Shown: positions 31,591-39,710 of the stretch, in pieces
Layout of the letters: the number at the start of each line of letters is the position of its first letter
Numbering within the stretch: the first letter of the stretch is position 1
Assembly: GCA_025059595.1 (NCBI GenBank)
Contig: JANXDI010000024.1
Location: forward strand, 1 to 44,367
Length of the DNA: 44,367 nt
Reading direction: 5' to 3'
Origin: Candidatus Calditenuaceae archaeon
GTDB lineage: Archaea; Thermoproteota; Nitrososphaeria_A; Caldarchaeales; Calditenuaceae
The notes under the pieces: generated by a model
Seen by the model: the letters and a program-made list of their open reading frames with translations, nothing else
What the model was told of the DNA's origin: nothing
Databases searched by the model: none
Translations under genes and position numbers: made by a program

Positions 31591-33330
31591 ATGACGCAGG
31601 TGGTATTGACCTTCGACCCCTCCTTAGGGCACATGTTCCATAATTTCCCGCTTCTCAGCTTCCTTCCCTGCGCGCCTGTGAGATTTGTCCCGCCGCCCAT
31701 TTACAGGTATCTGAGTAGGCCGGAGGTCCCGGCCGATGAATATGGGAGGGCCATTCTCGCCCCTTACGGCATCAGGAAGCTGGAGGCCTGCCTCAAGAAG
31801 AGGTCGACGCTCAGGGCTGAGGTGGTTCATCCCAAGTATCTTGAGAGGCATATCCGGGAGGATACGGAGCTTATAGCAGTTAACACGATGGACCCACTCG
31901 GCATCGGGCCCCTTACGATAATGTTCAACAACTGTGGTCGTGAGAAGTCTTGGGTTGCTTATGAGTTTGAGACCCTCATACACTCGATAAACGTTCTGAG
32001 AAGAGAGAGATGTCCTAAAGCGAAGCTGGTTGTAGGTGGTGCAGGTGAGTGGGAGTTCGAGATTCGGCCGGAGATGATAGACGCTTTCGAAATTGACCAC
32101 GTGGTTCAGGGCGAGATGGATGATATAGTTCACCTCCTCTTCGAGCAGCTAATAGAGGACTCCTTGGACAACTCCATCTTCTTCCACGGCTTCAAATCGA
32201 CCGTCTTCGACCGGCGGGGCCGAGCGACAATAAACTATGTGAAGGACCCGCAAGGCCGCTTCATAACCCGTAATCCGTTCTCCAAATATAAGCTCCCCAA
32301 GATAAGCGACATTCCCACAATAGTCGGCGGCGTTATCAGCGGGCAGGTAGAAATTATGAGGGGCTGTGGATTGGACTGTGACTTCTGCGAAGTCACGACC
32401 AGACCCCTCCGATACTATCCGCCTGAGAAGGTCCTCGAGGAGGTGAAGGTAAACCTGAGATACGGAGTTAGAAACGCTTGGTTCATAACGGATAACCAGT
32501 GGGCCTATATGCTGAGGGACCCTGACTATTGGCCGAATAAGGAGGCCATCGAGAGGCTCTACAGAACCGTGATGTCTTACAACGGCGTGGTTCACGCGAA
32601 TCCGATGCACGCCACAATTGCTCCGCCCGCAGCGGACCCAGAGCTTGTGATGATGATTGCTAAGTTGGTGAGGGCTGGTCCGGGGAAGCACATTGGCGTT
32701 CAGATAGGCCTCGAGACCGGGAGTGACCGTCTCGTTCTGAAGCACATGAATAGGAAGGCGCTGCCTTTCAGAGTGGGTGTTGACGCAACATGGACTGAGA
32801 TTGTGATTGAGGGGCAGAAGGCGTTGAACGCAGCTTACTGGCTTCCAGCATATACTATAATCTTTGGGTTAAGCGGTGAGACAGATGAAGATGTCTGGGA
32901 CACTATAGGGCTAATTAACTACATGGCATCGCAGAACCTACTTTTCACAGTTACGCCGATGGCCCTCGTCAGTCTGGGCTCCCTGCGAGGAAACCAGAGT
33001 CTCACCGATGTCTACGCTAACCTGACACCGGCCCAAGCCGCCTTAATCTATGTTAGCTGGAGAAACACGAAGAGGATGGCCGAACTTCTTGCGTGGAGGC
33101 TCGGTAAGGATAACCCGCTCCTAAAGCTCGTGACCGGTGGCATCTTGACTCTCGGAGCAAACTTCTGGCTAAACTCTATTGAGCGGTATTTCAGAAAATT
33201 TAACCCGGAGGCGGTCAGAGCTATTGAGAAGGCCAAAAATTACATGGAGGTTTATTCCAGGGGCACAGACTTTAACAAGCTTAGGGAGAGGTTTAAAGAG
33301 ATTAAAAGTAGACCGGCAATCCTCAGCTGA
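31591..33330 (+). CDS. B12-binding-type radical SAM enzyme
   Basis: 579 residues. The N-terminal 200 residues resemble a cobalamin-binding domain (A-P-Y-G-I-R-K-L-E-A, E-V-V-H-P-K-Y-L, N-T-M-D-P-L-G-I-G-P and L-V-V-G-G-A-G-E-W-E). The radical SAM core has C259-x3-C263-x2-C266 for the 4Fe-4S cluster and later I-G-V-Q-I-G-L-E-T-G-S-D. The 130-residue C-terminal part is helical and Arg/Lys-rich. This general layout (COG1032) is common in archaea; some members modify membrane lipids, tRNA or cofactors, for example the GDGT ring synthases, but I cannot place this one. It is transcribed alone. Confidence 0.82.
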   Translation: MTQVVLTFDPSLGHMFHNFPLLSFLPCAPVRFVPPPIYRYLSRPEVPADEYGRAILAPYGIRKLEACLKKRSTLRAEVVHPKYLERHIREDTELIAVNTMDPLGIGPLTIMFNNCGREKSWVAYEFETLIHSINVLRRERCPKAKLVVGGAGEWEFEIRPEMIDAFEIDHVVQGEMDDIVHLLFEQLIEDSLDNSIFFHGFKSTVFDRRGRATINYVKDPQGRFITRNPFSKYKLPKISDIPTIVGGVISGQVEIMRGCGLDCDFCEVTTRPLRYYPPEKVLEEVKVNLRYGVRNAWFITDNQWAYMLRDPDYWPNKEAIERLYRTVMSYNGVVHANPMHATIAPPAADPELVMMIAKLVRAGPGKHIGVQIGLETGSDRLVLKHMNRKALPFRVGVDATWTEIVIEGQKALNAAYWLPAYTIIFGLSGETDEDVWDTIGLINYMASQNLLFTVTPMALVSLGSLRGNQSLTDVYANLTPAQAALIYVSWRNTKRMAELLAWRLGKDNPLLKLVTGGILTLGANFWLNSIERYFRKFNPEAVRAIEKAKNYMEVYSRGTDFNKLRERFKEIKSRPAILS

Positions 33331-33784
33331 TGCTGGTTCGGGCCCGGGCCTGCCGCCTCCTCGACTCGTAGATGGTGGTCTGTATTGTTTCTTTAACTTG
33401 GCCCGGGAGGATTGATGATGAGAGCCACATACCGAACGCTCTCCTCTCGTAGGAGTCGCTGGGTCTCTTGAACACGATTAGCCTCTTTATTGCAGAGTAG
33501 ATACGGTTACTGCTATGTAGCCTCGGAATGTAGTATATTCTGAGTAGCCTCTCGTTTCCGAACCTCGCTCGCGGCCTCGCAAATTTTCCAAGCCTCATCT
33601 CGGCGAAGCTCAGCAGACCTGAATATACTAGCTTGTTCAAAGTGGCTTGAACCGTCGCAACCTTACATCTAGCCTTACTCGCAATGAGTCTAGCCGGCGA
33701 GGGGCCATACCTCTTAAGGGTTGTGACGACTCTCTGGGTGGCTGAACTCCTAATCATTACACGCTGCTGTGCATATTTCGACAT
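33323..33784 (-). CDS. Winged-helix-like DNA-binding protein
   Basis: 153 basic residues. The N-terminal part reads as a helix-turn-helix (TTLKRYGPSPARLIASKARCKVATVQATLNKLVYSGLL, positions 21-58), typical of archaeal transcription regulators. The rest is Arg-rich with a second helical region. ATG 33784 is annotated, but AGATTTAAATC at 33791-33802 is close enough that the ATG at 33757 may be the true start. It overlaps the radical SAM gene by 8 nt. Targets unknown. Confidence 0.6.
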   Translation of the reverse strand: MSKYAQQRVMIRSSATQRVVTTLKRYGPSPARLIASKARCKVATVQATLNKLVYSGLLSFAEMRLGKFARPRARFGNERLLRIYYIPRLHSSNRIYSAIKRLIVFKRPSDSYERRAFGMWLSSSILPGQVKETIQTTIYESRRRQARARTSIS

Positions 33785-33938
33785 ACTTTGATTTAAATCT
33801 ATTCAAGCTCCTGTCTAGCATAATACGCGCCTATAAGCCCGCATCACATTTTTAGGGCGAGTGGCAAGTCTCAGCGTCGCGGGGTGAGTTATTTCGGGCC
33901 ACCGCTCTATAGGCCCCTCAAACAGGCTCCCCACCGGT

Positions 33939-34577
33939 TTGAGGAGCTTGGATTCCGCGTTCGGGGGGCTTGAGGCTCGGAGGCTCTATACGGTTGTGGG
34001 TGAGGAGAAGAGCGGGAGGACTACGCTGGCGTTGCAGGTGGCTTCGATAGCCTCGGGACGAGGTCTTGAGGTTTTTTGGCTTGACTGCGGTGGCAAGCTC
34101 CACCCGGCTAGGTTGAAGTCTCTCATGGACTGGTGGGGTGCGGATTTAACTAGGATAAAATTCTCTATGCCCGAGAACTTCTCTGAGCAGCTGAGGCTGG
34201 TTATTTGGGCTTGCGACTATGCCATGGAACCTGGGCTAATCGTCTTGGACGACTTCACTTATTTACACAGGGTGGAGGCCACCGGCGTTCCGTCGCGAGA
34301 CAAGTGGATATACAAGATGCTCGCATTCCAGTCTGCCCTGCTCAGGGAGGCCACTAGGACCCGCGACATTACGGCTATTGCCGTCTCGGATATTCACGAG
34401 AAGCCTGGGCTTGGAGTTCCTCAGCCAGTGGCAGGCTCCATAGTCTCCTACTACTCGGATGGCGAGCTTTGGCTCCAGTCCGTCGAGGCAGGGTTGAGGT
34501 TGTTGAAGCTCAAGGTTGGGGAGCGCTCGGTGAGTCTCCGCGTGCGTATCTTCGAGGGCGGCTTCTTGGAGGATTAG
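33939..34577 (+). CDS. RadB/KaiC-like RecA-fold ATPase
   Basis: 212 residues from TTG 33939. The RecA core is recognisable: F-G-G-L-E-A-R-R-L-Y-T-V-V-G start, Walker A GEEKSGRTT (21-29) and Walker B G-L-I-V-L-D-D-F-T. In the P-loop the invariant Lys is replaced by Arg27. Size and layout resemble archaeal RadB, the RadA paralogue that binds DNA, hydrolyses ATP poorly and regulates Hjc. An Hjc-like gene is present elsewhere in the window. Alternatively it is a KaiC-family ATPase of another role. It abuts the convergent membrane-protein gene. Confidence 0.72.
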   Translation: MRSLDSAFGGLEARRLYTVVGEEKSGRTTLALQVASIASGRGLEVFWLDCGGKLHPARLKSLMDWWGADLTRIKFSMPENFSEQLRLVIWACDYAMEPGLIVLDDFTYLHRVEATGVPSRDKWIYKMLAFQSALLREATRTRDITAIAVSDIHEKPGLGVPQPVAGSIVSYYSDGELWLQSVEAGLRLLKLKVGERSVSLRVRIFEGGFLED

Positions 34578-34952
34578 CTATATCTTCGCGGAGAAGCCTG
34601 AAAGAAGTCCGAGCGCGGAGAATAGTATTAGAAGTGAGGCGCCGAGAGCGGCGTAGCCTGTCGCCCTGTCCGATAGCCGTCCAGTCGAGGCGTAATAAAA
34701 CAGCACGAACCCCGTCAAGCCGAGAACATAGTAGAGTGAGACGACTATGAACTCGGCTACAGTCTGCACGGTCTGCGATGGGGCGAATATCTCGCGACCG
34801 TAGAACGTAGCGACGTTACCCGTTGAGACAAAGACTAACCCGCTGGCTACAAGTATCACCGTAAGCATCAGGACCGCGGCGAGTATATTCCTTCCCTTAA
34901 CAACCCATTCCAGAGAGAGGATAGCGCTTAAAGTTCTCTTAACCCTCTCCAA
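34578..34952 (-). CDS. Hypothetical three-helix membrane protein beside aglB
   Basis: 124 residues with a basic N-terminus (ERVKRTLSAILSLEWVVKGR) and three hydrophobic helices at about 22-42, 66-86 and 98-118. No motif that I recognise. It is divergently placed next to aglB with a short intergenic region, so a role as an oligosaccharyltransferase helper is an attractive but untested idea. Its 3' end directly abuts the RadB-like gene (34577/34578). Confidence 0.6.
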   Translation of the reverse strand: MERVKRTLSAILSLEWVVKGRNILAAVLMLTVILVASGLVFVSTGNVATFYGREIFAPSQTVQTVAEFIVVSLYYVLGLTGFVLFYYASTGRLSDRATGYAALGASLLILFSALGLLSGFSAKI

Positions 34953-35045
34953 ACCACAGAGAAGGTGTGACCCCCCAATATAACCTTAGAACCGACCCGC
35001 CACCATCAACCGCCAGCAACCATGCATATCCTTCCGCCTCTACCG

Positions 35046-35053
35046 TTTATATC
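35046..35053 (+). promoter_or_regulatory. TATA box of aglB
   Basis: TTTATATC is centred about 30 nt before ATG 35079. The longer frame starting at 35022 would begin before this box and is therefore unlikely. Confidence 0.55.
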
Positions 35054-35078
35054 GTCCTGCCTCAATATTGCTAGGAAA

Positions 35079-37223
35079 ATGGCTAGGACGGTCAGCACAA
35101 TTCTCGGGAAGGTCTCAGATACCATACAGGCCGTGGATAAGAAGATTGGGGGGAGGCAGTTCTACGCCACCTTCGCCGTCTTGCTAATAGCAGTCGCCGT
35201 GACTTTCATGTCACGGTCCCTACCGGCACGGTGGGGCTTCATCTTAAGTGAGTTCGACCCTTGGTGGCACTTTAAAGTCGGCACGATGATTATCGAGCGA
35301 GGCTGGGCTGGGTTCTTCGAGTACGCCGGCATGGTCGACCAAAGGAGCTGGTATCCGACGGGCCTCCCAATCGGCAAGACCTTCTACCCAGGTGTCTCAT
35401 TCACGTTCGCATTCATCTACCTCGCCCTATCCTCAATCGGCATCAACGTAGATTTGATTGAGCTTGCATCGACTCTACCAGTCGTATATGGCATCATAGC
35501 CATCGTCGTCACTTTTCTGTTGGCGAGATATGTTCTGGGGACAGCACCGGCCCTAGCCTCGGTCCTCCTCCTGTCCATGAGCTATGCGCATATCTCTAGG
35601 ACCCACTTGGGCTGGCTCGACGACGAGGCCTTAGCAATACCACTTATGCATGCGGCTTTCCTCACCTACCTCGCCTCCATCGACGAGAAAAGGACATTGA
35701 AGGGGGCGCTTATACTGGGCCTCCTTACCGGACTGCTGCTCGGATACACAGGCGCTACGTGGGGGGCTCACAGGTTCCCCATCATGGTTGTCTTCATCTT
35801 CACGGCTCTCCTCGTCTTCATGGGCCGGTTCAGGCCTCAGCTCCTGGCAAGCTTCATACCTCTGCTCGCCTCGACCACCCTAATACTGATAAGCGTCCCG
35901 AAGCTCGGAGTGGGATACCTCCTCGAGGTCACGCTTCTATCAGGCTATTTCGCCTTAGCGTATGTTGGGTTGGCTGCCGCGTTTTACAGGGTCTGGGGAG
36001 GTGAGAAGGCTGTATTGGTGTTGCGGGGTCTGGCGCTAGGCCTCTTAGCGGTTTTAGCTCTCCTAGTCGCCGCGGCCGTGGCGAACCTGCCCGGATTGAA
36101 ATTTCTCTCCGTGGTGCTTCCCCAGCTGAGGGGGGAGCTTGTCATAATAGCCTCGGTCGCCGAGAACCAAGCAGCGACTTGGTCAACCCTCTTCAACGAC
36201 TTCGGATTCACGTTAGCACTAGTCCCCTTCGGCATCTTCCTACTCATCAGGAGGGGTGGAGACGGTGACTTATTCCTAGTACTCTACGCCCTCTTCTCGC
36301 TATACTTCGCCTCATCACTCGTGCGACTGGCCCTACCCACCTCGCCTATCGTCGCGATACTCTCCGGCTTCGTCTTGACAGAGATGCTGGTCATGGCTTC
36401 GAGGAACTTCGTCTCGGTCCGCGGCCCGAGGCTGAAGAGGGCTGGTGAGCGGAGGTTCCTTATTGCGGTCCCGCTTATTGTGATGATGCTGATATCTATC
36501 CACTATCTCCCGAGGGCTATGGGGAACACTTGGGGATTCTCATCTCTAGACGCAGCATACACGCCGAGCACAATCACTTCAGCCTCTCTTCCGGTTGGTA
36601 GAGATGCGGTGTTCACCGACTGGCTCCGGGCTGTGGAGTGGATGAGGAACAACCTCCCAGACGATGCTGTCGTGGCCGCTTGGTGGGACTATGGTAACTG
36701 GATATCGATTGTAGCCAATAAAACATCCTTAGTCGATAACACGACCGTCGACAACCTGAAAATAGCTAAGGTCGGCTACGCCTTCCTATCGCCAACCAAC
36801 GTAAGCTTGAGGATATTCAAGGAGATGGGCGCCACTCACGTCCTGATTTTCATCACACATAGGCCGCAGACAGGCGCCACCGATTATCCGAGGCTCCTCT
36901 ACTACGGAGACGAGTCCAAATGGTTCTGGATGCTCCGTATCGCCAACCAGCACGCCCGAGAGCTGGGGCTGACCCCCATAAGCGAGGCGGCACTCCTCGG
37001 CCCAAACAGGGACCCGATAAACCCGACAGAGCAGTTCTGGACCTCCACAACTCTCGGCCAAATGATCCCCTTCAAGCCAAGACAGACCTCAGACCAGTTC
37101 GGAAACATTATCACGGCACACTACTACGAGCCGACAAACTTGGACGGATACAGTCTGGTCTTCTCGTCCTCGGCACCATACACGAGCCTCGCCTACGTAT
37201 ACATCTACGAGATAACTGGCTAG
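35079..37223 (+). CDS. aglB: Oligosaccharyltransferase AglB/STT3
   Basis: 714 residues from ATG 35079. The first loop has the metal-binding E-F-D-P-W-W-H-F (DxD-like) motif, followed by about 12-13 helices, then an extracytoplasmic domain with the family landmark W-W-D-Y-G-N-W at about 535-541, which reads the +2 Ser/Thr of the sequon. It moves lipid-linked glycan onto Asn of exported proteins. Key features are intact, so it should be active. The flippase, epimerase and GT4 genes at 1-4.9 kb may supply its donor. Confidence 0.95.
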   Translation: MARTVSTILGKVSDTIQAVDKKIGGRQFYATFAVLLIAVAVTFMSRSLPARWGFILSEFDPWWHFKVGTMIIERGWAGFFEYAGMVDQRSWYPTGLPIGKTFYPGVSFTFAFIYLALSSIGINVDLIELASTLPVVYGIIAIVVTFLLARYVLGTAPALASVLLLSMSYAHISRTHLGWLDDEALAIPLMHAAFLTYLASIDEKRTLKGALILGLLTGLLLGYTGATWGAHRFPIMVVFIFTALLVFMGRFRPQLLASFIPLLASTTLILISVPKLGVGYLLEVTLLSGYFALAYVGLAAAFYRVWGGEKAVLVLRGLALGLLAVLALLVAAAVANLPGLKFLSVVLPQLRGELVIIASVAENQAATWSTLFNDFGFTLALVPFGIFLLIRRGGDGDLFLVLYALFSLYFASSLVRLALPTSPIVAILSGFVLTEMLVMASRNFVSVRGPRLKRAGERRFLIAVPLIVMMLISIHYLPRAMGNTWGFSSLDAAYTPSTITSASLPVGRDAVFTDWLRAVEWMRNNLPDDAVVAAWWDYGNWISIVANKTSLVDNTTVDNLKIAKVGYAFLSPTNVSLRIFKEMGATHVLIFITHRPQTGATDYPRLLYYGDESKWFWMLRIANQHARELGLTPISEAALLGPNRDPINPTEQFWTSTTLGQMIPFKPRQTSDQFGNIITAHYYEPTNLDGYSLVFSSSAPYTSLAYVYIYEITG

Positions 37224-37987
37224 CCGATGTAGGATGGCGCGCCGCCTTCCCGGCCCATCTCCTCAAAAAACTTACTAGCCTCCTCTAGCAGCCGCCGCTG
37301 CTTCTCTATCTCAGCGTCAAGCTTCGACGTATCGATGGGTATGCCGAGATACTCTGAGAGTATCGCGAGCACTTTCTTCGCTGAGGCGAGGTCAGGGGCG
37401 AGGCCCATCGTGTCGGATATGAGGACGTCCATGGGCTTGCTGCTTAAGTGAAATCTCAGCATCAGCGATGATGCAAGCCTATCGACTGGGAGAGTGTCGA
37501 TGTTTGTCGCAACCTTAGCACCAAGCCTGACCAGCCTCCTCACACTCTCCAAGTCGGTGGAGGATGCATAGACATCCCCAGACGCGCTGACTCTACCACT
37601 CGTAAGGAACACAAATCGCCTAATCCTGAGCTGCGACAGATAATTGAAGAGGAGCTCAGAAATCTCCTCGCCAGCCTCCGTTGTCTCGACGATGAAATTC
37701 CTAGAGATGATTATCAGTGCCTGCCTCGAGTCTATGCGCGGCCTCGCGAGGAAGACCTCTATTTTCGGAGGCGAGGCAACTCCCTCGTTGTTTATCAGCG
37801 TGACTTGGGGGAAGTGGGGTGAGTGAATCTCTGCTGTCTTGAGCGTCTCTAAGCTCTCCTGCAGGATGCTTGAGACGATGAGTGCGACGACCCCTGGCCC
37901 GCCTCCCGCATCTATCACTACGTATTCCATGTCGTCTGCAGGCACCTGCGCGAGCTCGTTGAGCCTTGTCTCCCTCAACTCTACCAT
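37220..37987 (-). CDS. PAC2/proteasome-assembly-chaperone family protein
   Basis: About 255 residues from ATG 37987 (ATG 37996 is the longer option; a TATA-like CATTAATAG at about 38004-38014 favours the shorter). The fold pattern V-V-I-D-A-G-G-G-P-G-V-V-A and the segment D-V-L-I-S-D-T-M-G-L-A-P-D-L match COG2047/PAC2 proteins, archaeal relatives of the chaperones that help assemble the 20S proteasome. The C-terminus ends in a Lys/Glu-rich helix. Its stop overlaps the aglB stop by 4 nt. Confidence 0.82.
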   Translation of the reverse strand: MVELRETRLNELAQVPADDMEYVVIDAGGGPGVVALIVSSILQESLETLKTAEIHSPHFPQVTLINNEGVASPPKIEVFLARPRIDSRQALIIISRNFIVETTEAGEEISELLFNYLSQLRIRRFVFLTSGRVSASGDVYASSTDLESVRRLVRLGAKVATNIDTLPVDRLASSLMLRFHLSSKPMDVLISDTMGLAPDLASAKKVLAILSEYLGIPIDTSKLDAEIEKQRRLLEEASKFFEEMGREGGAPSYIG

Positions 37988-38078
37988 GAACCCCATCCCC
38001 CGCGCTATTAATGCATCAACTCATCACGGCCGACGCTGGCCGAGTGTTTTAGTGCAATCTTCTTTGTGTAGGTATATT

Positions 38079-38090
38079 CGATTTAAATAC
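38079..38090 (+). promoter_or_regulatory. TATA-like element of the rhodanese gene
   Basis: GATTTAAATACA lies 31-42 nt before ATG 38121; this supports 38121 over the longer frame that begins at 37839 inside the PAC2 gene. Confidence 0.5.
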
Positions 38091-38120
38091 AGCAATTATT
38101 CCGCAATAATAAGAAGTGCC

Positions 38121-38966
38121 ATGAGCGGAAGAGCTGAGACTCCCGTTCTAGTCTCGACCGATTGGGTTGAGAAGAACCTCGGTAGCCCCTATGTCAGGGT
38201 TGTGGAGGTTGACTATGACCCTCAGACCGCCTATTTCCAAGGCCACGTTAGTGGGGCGGTGCTCTGGGACTGGAGGAAGGACATCAACGACCCCATCGAG
38301 CGTAACATCATAAGCAAGGAGGGGTTTGAGTCGCTCTGCTCGAGGAGTGGAATATCGAACGATACGCACATCGTGCTTTATGGGGACTTTAACAACTGGT
38401 TCGCCGCCTTCGCCTTCTGGGTTGCGAGGCTCTACGGCCATGACAAGCTCAGCATTATGGACGGCGGCAGGAAGAAGTGGATGATTGAGGAGAGGGAGCT
38501 TGTGAAGGAGATTCCAAGCTATCCCCCATCAAGCTACAGAGTCTCCAAAATCCGCTATGAATATAGAGTGCTTCTACCTGATGTCCGTGCGAGGCTTGGA
38601 AGCCCAACGGTCGCGCTTGTGGATGTGAGGTCGCCCGACGAATACACGGGAAAGATACTTGCTCCTCCCGAATATCCGACCGAGCACGCGCAGAGGGGAG
38701 GCCACATCCCAGGTGCAGTAAACATACCTTGGGCTCGCGCACTCAACGATGATGGGACATTCAAACCCATCGAGGAGCTGAGGAAGCTCTACGAGGCGGC
38801 CGGCGTTACAGCCGACAAGGAGGTCATAACATACTGCAGAATCGGGGAGAGGTCCTCCGTTACTTGGTTCGTTCTGAAGGAGCTGTTGAAGTATCCAAAG
38901 GTCAGGAACTATGACGGCAGCTGGAGCGAATGGGGAAACGTAGTCGGGACGCCAATAGAGAAATAG
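38121..38966 (+). CDS. Thiosulfate/3-mercaptopyruvate sulfurtransferase (rhodanese)
   Basis: 281 residues with two rhodanese domains in tandem. The first is inactive: no Cys at its active-site loop. The second carries the catalytic C239 in C-R-I-G-E-R-S-S. The G-A-V-L-W-D-W and R-G-G-H-I-P-G-A-V-N-I-P-W segments are typical. The C-R-I-G-E-R-S loop is that of thiosulfate sulfurtransferases. It carries sulfane sulfur as a persulfide on Cys and hands it to acceptors. It is followed 25 nt later by a protein with a TusA-like domain, likely its partner. Confidence 0.9.
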   Translation: MSGRAETPVLVSTDWVEKNLGSPYVRVVEVDYDPQTAYFQGHVSGAVLWDWRKDINDPIERNIISKEGFESLCSRSGISNDTHIVLYGDFNNWFAAFAFWVARLYGHDKLSIMDGGRKKWMIEERELVKEIPSYPPSSYRVSKIRYEYRVLLPDVRARLGSPTVALVDVRSPDEYTGKILAPPEYPTEHAQRGGHIPGAVNIPWARALNDDGTFKPIEELRKLYEAAGVTADKEVITYCRIGERSSVTWFVLKELLKYPKVRNYDGSWSEWGNVVGTPIEK

Positions 38967-38991
38967 TCCATGACGAGCATCTCGGAGTAGT

Positions 38992-39666
38992 ATGGAAGAG
39001 TTTCGGGGCTGCCTATTCTCGGAGAGCGACTTATACTTTCTCGAGGAGATGCTTTGGCTCCGACCCAAAGCAAATAAAACGCTTCTACTTGGAGTGCTAC
39101 CCATCACACAGACACTCTGGGGCAAGATAACGTCAATCAAGGCCAAGAAGCCCGGCGAGGAGGTTGCCGCGAACAGGGCCATCTGCTTCATTGAATCGCG
39201 GAGATTCACAGGAAATGTGAGGGCGCCCTTCGAACTCAGAATCGAGCGGATAAACTCTAGGATTGTAGCTGAGCCGTGGAAAATGCAGGAGGGCCCCGGA
39301 GAATCGGCTTGGCTCTGCGAAGTCACGGCTTTAAAGGAGGGCTACATGTCTAGATTGAGGAGCTGGTCTGAGGTCCGTGATGACGTTCGGAGGATGATAG
39401 AGGAGAGGGGAATAGTCTGCTTCAAGCATGTTCCGGACTACGTTCACGCTGCGGTTGGCATTGACTGTAGCCAGCTTTTAATGGTCCTCTCAGATAGGCT
39501 GGAGGGGATGCCTGAGGGGAGTGTAATTCACATAGTTGCAGACTATAACGTGGGTGCTGAGAAGGACTTGGAGAGGTGGAGCCAAGTTACGGGGAATGAG
39601 GTTCTCGACTTCAGGGTTGAGAAAAGGCTTGCCCACGCCTTGATTAGGCGTAAGACCAGCGGATAG
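38992..39666 (+). CDS. Protein with C-terminal TusA-like sulfur-carrier domain
   Basis: 224 residues. The first 125 form a beta-rich domain that I do not recognise. The last 90 resemble TusA/SirA: an opening strand, C159 in G-I-D-C-S-Q-L-L-M-V-L-S-D-R-L, then the G-S-V-I-H-I-V-A-D-Y-N strand, a D-L-E-R-W-S-Q-V-T-G-N-E-V-L helix/strand, and a final Lys/Arg-rich strand. The usual C-P-x-P is reduced to C-S-Q, but the Cys is kept. TusA proteins pass persulfide sulfur to tRNA or cofactor synthesis. It is in an operon with the rhodanese gene, so sulfur relay is the obvious inference. Confidence 0.7.
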   Translation: MEEFRGCLFSESDLYFLEEMLWLRPKANKTLLLGVLPITQTLWGKITSIKAKKPGEEVAANRAICFIESRRFTGNVRAPFELRIERINSRIVAEPWKMQEGPGESAWLCEVTALKEGYMSRLRSWSEVRDDVRRMIEERGIVCFKHVPDYVHAAVGIDCSQLLMVLSDRLEGMPEGSVIHIVADYNVGAEKDLERWSQVTGNEVLDFRVEKRLAHALIRRKTSG

Positions 39667-39710
39667 TAGGAAATTAAACTTTTATTTCACAAGCCACGTC
39701 TCGGAGATGA

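Noticed and set aside
37839..38966. Rhodanese gene starting at 37839
   Set aside because: The first 94 codons lie antisense to the PAC2 gene, are low-complexity and precede the promoter; the ATG at 38121 fits the TATA box and the domain start.
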